DNA of 64,000 nucleotides from Desertimonas flava. Its GTDB lineage: Bacteria; Actinomycetota; Acidimicrobiia; Acidimicrobiales; Ilumatobacteraceae. A model generated the notes under the pieces. The model saw nothing but the letters and a program-made list of their open reading frames with translations, was not told the origin of the DNA and ran no database searches. Below are positions 58,764-64,000 of the stretch, piece after piece; position 1 is the stretch's first letter; each line of letters starts with the position of its first letter. The position numbers were made by a program, and so were the translations under genes. The stretch is taken from assembly GCF_003426815.1 (NCBI RefSeq), contig NZ_QKYK01000001.1:310001-374000 (forward strand), read 5' to 3'.

Positions 58764-59464
58764 GTCGCGGCCGCACCGAGATACGCCGCGACAACCCGCG
58801 GGTCGGCGCGCACGTCGGCCGGGGGGCCGTCGACGAGCACGCGACCAAGGTCGAGGACGTACACGTGGTCGCAGGTACCCAGCACGAGATCCATATCGTG
58901 ATCGATCAGCAGGATCGCCGTACCGCCGTCGCAGACGCGTCGCAGCGTCCGGCCCAGTTCGGCGCTCTCCGCCGTATCGAGACCGGCAGCCGGCTCGTCG
59001 AGCAGCAACAGCCGTGGCCGCCCGGCGAGGGCGCGAGCGACCCCGACGAGCTTGCGTTGACCGTGTGAGAGGTCCTTGCCGCGCCGGTGGGCGACGTCGT
59101 CGAGACCGAGCAGATGGAGCACGGCTGGAAGGTCGGCTCCAGCACCGTGGCGGGCGGCGACCTGCAGGTTCTCGACCACCGTGAGGTCCTCGAAGAGCTC
59201 GACGCTCTGCCACGTGCGCCCGAGGCCGGCAGTGACCCGGCGATGCGGTGCCAGGCCGTCGAGGCGATGCGCACCGAGCAGCACCCGGCCAGCACTCGGA
59301 CGGAGGAACCCGGTGACGGCATCGATGAAGGTGCTCTTGCCGGCCCCGTTCGGGCCGATCAATCCGACGAGTGCTCCCTCGGCGACCTCGAGGTCGACGC
59401 CGGCGAGCGCGTGAACGCCGCCGAATCGCACGCTGAGGCCGGAGACGACGAGAAACCCGGTCAT
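58760..59464 (-). CDS. Branched-chain-type ABC importer ATPase (LivG-like)
   Basis: A 234-residue ATPase of the LivG type: Walker A IGPNGAGKST, Q-loop RTWQSVELFEDLTVVEN, signature LSHGQRKLVGVARALAGRP, Walker B LLLLDEPAAGLD and switch IDHDMDLV. It is a little shorter than normal LivG (about 255). It overlaps the fused permease gene and the livF-like gene by 4 bp on each side, so all three are translated together. Confidence 0.9.
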   Translation of the reverse strand: MTGFLVVSGLSVRFGGVHALAGVDLEVAEGALVGLIGPNGAGKSTFIDAVTGFLRPSAGRVLLGAHRLDGLAPHRRVTAGLGRTWQSVELFEDLTVVENLQVAARHGAGADLPAVLHLLGLDDVAHRRGKDLSHGQRKLVGVARALAGRPRLLLLDEPAAGLDTAESAELGRTLRRVCDGGTAILLIDHDMDLVLGTCDHVYVLDLGRVLVDGPPADVRADPRVVAAYLGAAAT

Positions 59465-61638
59465 CGTCGTACCCCTCCCGTCATCACGGTGGCGATGGTC
59501 GCCGGATCGGCCGGCGATCGATGTGGCCCCCGCAGGCGATCGGCCAGCACGTGCGCGCGCCGCAGCCGTCCGGCGACGCCGTCAGGGTTGAGCACGACCG
59601 TCGCCAGGAGGCCCACGCCTCCGACGATCAGCTCGAACTCCTTGGCGACGCCGGCGTAGTGCTGCAGCACGTAGAACACCACGCCGCCCGACGCCATCGC
59701 GCCACCGACAACGGCGCCGCCGATCGACGTGATGCCGCCGAGGTAGGCGACCGCCACGATCATCAGGCCGGCGAAGACGCCGAACGTCGCGGGCGTCACC
59801 TGGCCGAGCTTGTACCCGCTGAGGGTGCCGCTCGTCGACGCGATGAGCGAGGCGACAGCGAGCGCGATGAGCTTGGTCGCGCGTACGTCGACCCCCACCG
59901 CGGCCGCCGCCCGTTCGTTGGCACGGACGGCGAGCATGTCGCGTCCCAGTTCGCTCGATCGGAGCCGGGCGACGCCGTAGGCCGACGCGGCGAACACGAC
60001 CAGCACCACCAACACGAAGCGCGGCGACGGCACTGCGTCGTCGCCGAGCCAGAACCGGTCGGTCGGTCCGAACCCCACGCCGAACAGGGCCGGCGAGTCG
60101 ACGGGCGCGCTTCCGTAGCCGTCGCCGAACGTCGGGTTGCGGAAGACGAACTCCTGGAGCGCCACCGCTGCCCCGAGGGAGACCACGGCGAGGTTGACCC
60201 CGCGCACGCGAAGCGCCGGCAGCCCCGCCGCGACGCCGGCGAGGGTGGCGACGGCGATGGCGACCAGCGGGGCCATGGGGAAGCCCAATCCCCACGCTGT
60301 CCCAAGCTTGCTCAGGGAGTAGCCGGCGAGACCAGCGGTCGCCACCTGGGCCAGGGAGAGCTGTCCCGCCATCCCGGTGAGCACGACCAGAGACAGACAC
60401 AGCATCCCGGTGATGAGCGAGTTGAGGATGGCTTCGCGCCAGCCGTACGACACCAGCACCGTGAGCACGGCAGCCACCGAGCCGAGCCCCACGATGGTGG
60501 CACCGGGCCGGCGGAGCGACGGGCACGCGGGCAGGCTCGACTCGGTGATCTGACCGCGCCGCGGCAGACTGCCGCCGCGCAGAGTGACCGCGCCGATGAT
60601 GACGACGAAGGTGACGAGCGAACCGACTCCTGGGATGGGTCGGCCGGCAGCTTGCGGCCACCACGCCTTGGTCTGCAGGAACGTGATCATCGACAGCATC
60701 GACCCGATCGCGATTCCGGTGGCGGCGGTCACCGGGAACGACACGAACCGTCCGAGCAGTGCGGCACCGACCGCGGGGACGACGAGGAACGGAAGGGTGT
60801 TGGGGTCGAGCTGGGTGGTCGGCGCGGCGAAAACGGCGACCGCTCCCATCACGACCGACGCGGTCACCCAGGTGGCGACGGCCTGTCGTTGCGGCGAGAT
60901 GCCGAGCAGGGTTGCCGCCTTCTCGTCCTCGGCCGCCGCTCGGATCCTCCGTCCGAAGCGGGTGAAGCGGAACATGGCCCACAAACACGCGGCCATGGTG
61001 ACCGCGAGGCCGGCCAGCCAGATGCGATCGACGGTGACCGGCCGGCCCGCCACGCTGACCGACGAGCTGGGCAGCATCGGCTCGACGCTGAGGGCTGTGC
61101 TCCCGAAGCGGCGGACCACGACGGCCTGGAGCACGAGGAAGACCCCGACCGTCGCCACGACCTTGGCCAGGGCGGAGGCGGCACGAAGCGGCCGGAACAC
61201 CAGCGCATGGAGGGCCACGCCGAGGACGGCTGCGGTGGCGATCGCGCCGACGAAGGCCGGTGTGGTCGCCCACCCGTCACCGATCGTGACCCACGTCGGC
61301 CAGTCAGGAAGGGCGAGCGACGCTCCGAACCAGCCCGAGATCCCTTCCACGAGCGTCAGCGGGTTGGGCAGGGGTGGAATCGCCCAGCGCCCTCCGGTCC
61401 GCAGGCCCCAGTACGTGTAAGCGGTGTACATGGCCACGGCCCCGCTGGCCAGGTTGACCACACCCGACCCGCGGTAGGTCAGCGCGACGCCCATGCCGAG
61501 GGCCGCGATCAGCGCACCGGTGCCGAAGCCGAGCACGGCGAAGAGCCACAGATCCGAAAGCAACCGATGATCCCCCAGGACGTTGCGTAGACGCAGTGAC
61601 GGCGAGGGCTGGGAACGCCACGCCGACGACGTCGCCAT
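59461..61638 (-). CDS. Fused LivH-LivM permease
   Basis: A 725-residue single-chain permease. Residues about 25-310 are LivH-like (FGTGALIAALGMGVALTYRGSGVVNLASGAVAMYTAY, GRRIRAAAEDEKAATLLGIS coupling loop). After a linker (SLPRRGQITESS), residues about 370-690 are LivM-like (LVVLTGMAGQLSLAQVATAGLAGYSL, LRVRGVNLAVVSLGAAVALQEFV, MLAVRANERAAAAVGVDV). Each half keeps its EAA-like loop. The usual separate genes are thus merged, as occurs in some actinobacteria. The start at 61638 is next to the palindrome; an upstream extension would cover the promoter. Confidence 0.9.
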   Translation of the reverse strand: MATSSAWRSQPSPSLRLRNVLGDHRLLSDLWLFAVLGFGTGALIAALGMGVALTYRGSGVVNLASGAVAMYTAYTYWGLRTGGRWAIPPLPNPLTLVEGISGWFGASLALPDWPTWVTIGDGWATTPAFVGAIATAAVLGVALHALVFRPLRAASALAKVVATVGVFLVLQAVVVRRFGSTALSVEPMLPSSSVSVAGRPVTVDRIWLAGLAVTMAACLWAMFRFTRFGRRIRAAAEDEKAATLLGISPQRQAVATWVTASVVMGAVAVFAAPTTQLDPNTLPFLVVPAVGAALLGRFVSFPVTAATGIAIGSMLSMITFLQTKAWWPQAAGRPIPGVGSLVTFVVIIGAVTLRGGSLPRRGQITESSLPACPSLRRPGATIVGLGSVAAVLTVLVSYGWREAILNSLITGMLCLSLVVLTGMAGQLSLAQVATAGLAGYSLSKLGTAWGLGFPMAPLVAIAVATLAGVAAGLPALRVRGVNLAVVSLGAAVALQEFVFRNPTFGDGYGSAPVDSPALFGVGFGPTDRFWLGDDAVPSPRFVLVVLVVFAASAYGVARLRSSELGRDMLAVRANERAAAAVGVDVRATKLIALAVASLIASTSGTLSGYKLGQVTPATFGVFAGLMIVAVAYLGGITSIGGAVVGGAMASGGVVFYVLQHYAGVAKEFELIVGGVGLLATVVLNPDGVAGRLRRAHVLADRLRGPHRSPADPATIATVMTGGVRR

Positions 61639-61644
61639 GATGAA

Positions 61645-61669
61645 ACACTTGACGCAATTCGTCAAGTGT
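61645..61669. promoter_or_regulatory. Perfect palindrome, probable TetR operator
   Basis: ACACTTGACG (61645-61654) and its exact reverse complement (61660-61669) flank CAATT. The palindrome contains TTGACG on both strands, so it covers the -35 elements of promoters in both directions: toward the binding-protein gene and toward the fused permease gene. The 25-bp size and short centre fit a TetR dimer site. Confidence 0.7.
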
Positions 61670-61677
61670 CCGATACT
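61649..61677 (+). promoter_or_regulatory. Promoter of Liv-type binding protein (TTGACG-17-GATACT)
   Basis: -35 TTGACG (61649-61654), 17 bp, -10 GATACT (61672-61677). The GTG start of the binding protein lies about 90 nt downstream, behind an AAGGGG ribosome site. The -35 is inside the palindrome. Confidence 0.65.
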
Positions 61678-61766
61678 GGCGAGGCGACGGCAGGGGGCCG
61701 TCGACGTGACCGACATCAGCCAAGGCCGCCGCGGCGCGCCTCGTGTGGACAAGGGGTACCACCACC

Positions 61767-63017
61767 GTGAAGAGACTCACTGCAGGCGTCCGTCTGACCG
61801 CAGCAGCTGCGCTGGCCGCGGCGACGGTCGCCCTGGCGGCGATGCCGGCCGCTGCCGGGTCGGCGCCGTCCGGCGACCCGATCCGCATCGGATGGGCGAA
61901 CACCGACGAAGGCGGCTACTCGTTTCCGGGGATGACCGCCGGCGCCGAAGCCGCCGTCGCCTACGTGAACGCCAACGGCGGCATCAACAGTCGGCCGATC
62001 GAGCTCGTCTCCTGCGTGATGGCCGGCGACGAGGCGTCGTCGGCGGCGTGCGGACAGCAGCTCGGCAACGACATGTCGCTCACGGCGATCGCCGCCGGCA
62101 TCAACCTCTTCAGCGGGCCGTTCTTCCAGGCGACGTCGGGTCAAGGCTGGACGGTCGTCGGCGCCGTCCCGCTGACCGCCGCCGACTTCGCCGCTCCCGG
62201 CGTGGTCTTCTGGAACTCGGGCGTTCTGGGACAGATCGGCGCCGCCGCGGCGTACGTCACGCAGCTGCCCGACGTCGCGAGTGTCGCGGTCGTGTACGAC
62301 GACAACCCTGCCGCCGCCGGTGCTGCCCAGCAGATCGTCGATGCGGCCGAAGCGGCCGGTCTCACGGTCACGTCCGTCCCTGTGCCGGTCGGCGCTGCCG
62401 ACTTCACGGTTCCCATCACCGCTGCTGGCGCCGAAGGCGCCGACGTCTTCATGCTCATGGTCGACCAGCGCGGCTGCATCGCGGCGGCCGGCGCGATCAG
62501 CCAGCTCGGGCTCGACAGCACCGTGGTCGGCACCGCCCCCTGCGCGGACGACTCGGTGATCGAGTCCGCCGGCGATCAGGTCGACGGCTGGTACTTCGCC
62601 GACGGCGGCTCGAACGCCCGGCTCGGCAGCGGTGTCGACCCGGAGGTGGACGAGTACCTCGAGCAGTTCGCGACCCACGGCGAGGGTGCGCCGACGCAGT
62701 CGTTCGCCTCGTACGGCTGGGGCACGATCCTCGCTCTCGCCGACGTGCTCGGCGGCCTCGGTGACGCGCTGGACCAGGAGTCCGTCAACGCTGCGGTGTC
62801 GGCGTTCACCGGTCCGGTGCCGCTCGGTGCCCGCACCGTGTCGTGCCCGGGACCGGTCATCCCGGCCGTGTGCACCGGAGAGGGGCGCATCTTCCAGATC
62901 GTCGGCGACGTGGTCGTCGATGCCAACAACGGCGAGGTCATCGACCCGACCGCTGCTCCGGCCGTCGCCTCGGCACCGGCGGGATCTGCTACTCCGGGCA
63001 CCACGGCTGACCAGTGA
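61767..63017 (+). CDS. ABC importer substrate-binding protein (LivK-type)
   Basis: A 416-residue periplasmic-binding-fold protein of the branched-chain amino acid/amide (peripla_BP_6) type, divergent from the permease and ATPase genes. A Sec signal (KRLTAGVRLTAAAALAAATVALAAMPAAAG) has no lipobox Cys. The mature part begins DPIRIGWANTDEGGYSFPGMTAGAEAAVAYVNANGGINSRPIEL, typical for the family, and has VAVVYDDNPAAAGAAQQIVDAAE in the middle. Two or three Cys pairs are likely disulfides. The tail is Ala/Pro/Thr-rich. The GTG at 61767 follows AAGGGG. The ligand could be a non-amino-acid carboxylate, in view of the catabolic cassette nearby. Confidence 0.88.
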   Translation: MKRLTAGVRLTAAAALAAATVALAAMPAAAGSAPSGDPIRIGWANTDEGGYSFPGMTAGAEAAVAYVNANGGINSRPIELVSCVMAGDEASSAACGQQLGNDMSLTAIAAGINLFSGPFFQATSGQGWTVVGAVPLTAADFAAPGVVFWNSGVLGQIGAAAAYVTQLPDVASVAVVYDDNPAAAGAAQQIVDAAEAAGLTVTSVPVPVGAADFTVPITAAGAEGADVFMLMVDQRGCIAAAGAISQLGLDSTVVGTAPCADDSVIESAGDQVDGWYFADGGSNARLGSGVDPEVDEYLEQFATHGEGAPTQSFASYGWGTILALADVLGGLGDALDQESVNAAVSAFTGPVPLGARTVSCPGPVIPAVCTGEGRIFQIVGDVVVDANNGEVIDPTAAPAVASAPAGSATPGTTADQ

Positions 63018-63631
63018 CACCGCAACGGCTCGACGACGGATCGATGGATGCCGTGACCGCCGGGTTGCCGGTTCTCCACGCGCTCCGGGTGAAGGGATTC
63101 GCCGGCGCCGGTGCGGTCGCCGAGGCGACGGGTCTCGACCTCGCTGTGGTCGAGACGCGGCTGGAGGCTGCCGTCGCCGCTGGGCAGGCGACCCGCCGCG
63201 ACGGGATGGTGAGCGGATGGCGGCTCACCGCCGACGGTCGCGAGGTGCACGCCGCCCTGCTCGCCGAGGAGCTGGCGGCGCTCGACGCCGCGGCGCTCGG
63301 CGCTGCGTACGAGGGGTTCGTCGCCCTCAACGAGCCGTTCAAGGTGCTGTGCACGCGCTGGCAGACCGATGGGCAGCCCCCGGCGTGCATCGGCGAGCTC
63401 GCCGTCATCCACGCATCGGCGCTGCGTGTCGTGGCCGCTGCTGCCGAGCCGGCGCCTCGGTTCGCCAGCTACGAGCAGCGGTTCGTTGCCGCGCTCGACC
63501 GCCTCCGAGCGGGCGACACGTCGGCGTTCACCGCACCGTTGACCGGGAGCTACCACGACGTCTGGATGGAGCTCCATCACGACCTGCTGCTGACGCTCGA
63601 CCGGCAACGAGACGCTGCCGACGGCGACTGA
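63014..63631 (+). CDS. Winged-helix protein coupled to the binding protein
   Basis: A 205-residue protein with an N-terminal winged helix (LHALRVKGFAGAGAVAEATGLDLAVVETRLEAAVAAGQATRRDGMVSGWRLTADGREVH), like MarR/ArsR-type readers, and a helical C-terminal half rich in Ala with YEGFVALNEPFKVLCTRWQ and ELHHDLLLTLDRQ. The GTG start overlaps the binding-protein stop by 4 bp (GTGA), so it is made with the transporter and may sense the same ligand. No exact family was recognised. Confidence 0.7.
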   Translation: MTPQRLDDGSMDAVTAGLPVLHALRVKGFAGAGAVAEATGLDLAVVETRLEAAVAAGQATRRDGMVSGWRLTADGREVHAALLAEELAALDAAALGAAYEGFVALNEPFKVLCTRWQTDGQPPACIGELAVIHASALRVVAAAAEPAPRFASYEQRFVAALDRLRAGDTSAFTAPLTGSYHDVWMELHHDLLLTLDRQRDAADGD

Positions 63632-63671
63632 ACCGGGGTATCCCGATCAGACCCGAACGAGCCCGAGTTCC

Positions 63672-63677
63672 TACGAT
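63672..63677 (+). promoter_or_regulatory. Leaderless -10 element (TACGAT)
   Basis: TACGAT followed by exactly 6 nt and the GTG at 63684. It supports the start of the last, incomplete gene. Confidence 0.5.
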
Positions 63678-63683
63678 CGTCGG

Positions 63684-64000
63684 GTGCCTGACGCCTCCGA
63701 AGTCGCCCCCGCCGCTCCTGTCGACGTTCCTGTCGACGTTCCTGTCGACGTTCCTGTCGATATGGACCGCCTCGCCGCCTGGATGGACGAGCGGGGACTC
63801 GGGTCCGGTCCGCTCACTCACATCGAACTGCTCGCCGGAGGGACGCAGAACGTGCTCGTGCGGTTCACGCGCGACGGTCGCAGCTACGTGTTGCGCCACC
63901 CGCCGATCCACAAGCGCGACAACAGCGACGAGACGATGCGGCGCGAGGCCCGAGTGCTCGCCGCCCTGGCCGGCAGCGAGGTTCCCCACCCCGGGCTGAT
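63684..64000 (+). CDS. APH-fold phosphotransferase, 5' part (cut by window end)
   Basis: The first 105 residues of a phosphotransferase family protein of the type encoded with acyl-CoA dehydrogenases (ACAD10-like N domain). It has MDRLAAWMDERGLGSGPLTHIELLAGGTQNVLVRFTRDGRSYVLRHPP, the nucleotide-binding lobe with the ATP-site Arg/Lys region, and ETMRREARVLAALAGSEVPHPGL. The N terminus is a VPVD repeat coded by 12-bp DNA units (63717-63763). It starts with GTG, 6 nt after TACGAT. The catalytic HxD loop lies beyond the window. Confidence 0.83.
   Translation, partial: MPDASEVAPAAPVDVPVDVPVDVPVDMDRLAAWMDERGLGSGPLTHIELLAGGTQNVLVRFTRDGRSYVLRHPPIHKRDNSDETMRREARVLAALAGSEVPHPGL
63717..63763 (+). repeat. 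12-bp tandem repeat coding for PVDV
   Basis: CCTGTCGACGTT occurs three times exactly and a fourth time in part (63717, 63729, 63741, 63753). It is in frame near the start of the phosphotransferase gene and adds a VPVDVPVD stretch before the domain. Confidence 0.88.

Noticed and set aside
59521-61590. 689-codon plus-strand frame over the fused permease
   Set aside because: His/Arg/Asp/Gln-rich shadow of the hydrophobic permease helices.

Overview
The window is about 64 kb of high-GC DNA with dense, short-spaced genes, many GTG starts and many ATGA/TGATG overlaps. Mycothiol-type DinB-fold proteins, a methylmalonyl-CoA mutase/MeaB set, an LLM flavin oxidoreductase and apparently leaderless promoters (TAnnnT 6-9 nt before a start codon) all fit Actinomycetota. 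The overall gene style suggests class Acidimicrobiia (Ilumatobacter-like), but this is inferred from gene content and was not tested by phylogeny. There is no sign of a phage, plasmid or CRISPR array.

Layout. 1-9664: the end of a sugar ABC permease, its binding protein, two different ADP-ribosylglycohydrolase-family enzymes, a ribokinase-family kinase, a cysteine-free fusion of a glycosidase-like barrel with a formylglycine-enzyme-like domain, and a CaiB-type CoA transferase with a CitE-like lyase. This reads as one uptake and catabolism island for a glycoside or nucleoside-like compound. 9684-18095: GNAT, DinB, LLM oxidoreductase, a small helical stress-type protein, a DrrAB-type ABC exporter, a second DinB, a phosphotransferase and a large secreted protein with a duplicated domain. 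18089-23868: tyrosine catabolism (AsnC regulator, HPPD, an aminotransferase-DinB fusion, fumarylacetoacetase, homogentisate dioxygenase). 23955-35145: GlnD, a Thr-rich membrane protein, HisN, SRPBCC plus sulfatase, a toroid-fold protein with a MarC-like partner, an ArsR/AHSA1/TIGR03086 operon and an HTTM pair. 35163-47460: a secreted duplicated-domain protein, MeaB-MutB-MutA, a lipoprotein, a 5'-nucleotidase-like HAD enzyme, a second Thr-rich protein, a GGDEF protein with a DapC-like aminotransferase, a tiny lipoprotein and MsrA. 47595-53316: a second CaiB enzyme with an ABC exporter, a secreted tripeptidyl-type hydrolase and a ferritin-like helical protein without a standard start codon. 53482-63631: amidohydrolase, a swivel-domain protein and a CrtC-like protein in one tightly overlapping cassette, then TetR, a Liv-type ABC importer with fused permeases, its binding protein and a small winged-helix protein. 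The window ends inside an aminoglycoside-phosphotransferase-like gene.

Main points for a second look. (1) The tyrosine operon has no separate maleylacetoacetate isomerase, but its aminotransferase carries a C-terminal DinB domain with the His triad; thiol-dependent maleylpyruvate isomerases of actinobacteria are DinB proteins, so the fusion may supply the missing step. (2) Two unlinked 260-residue proteins have a sortase-signal-like block (Cys, LPxxG, hydrophobic helix, Arg cluster) at the N terminus instead of the C terminus. (3) Several genes end in tandem repeats that multiply their own stop codon. (4) Intergenic spaces carry palindromes built from two to four copies of a locus-specific arm, three of them sharing a core. 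(5) A perfect palindrome overlaps a divergent promoter in front of the Liv importer and probably binds the neighbouring TetR protein.
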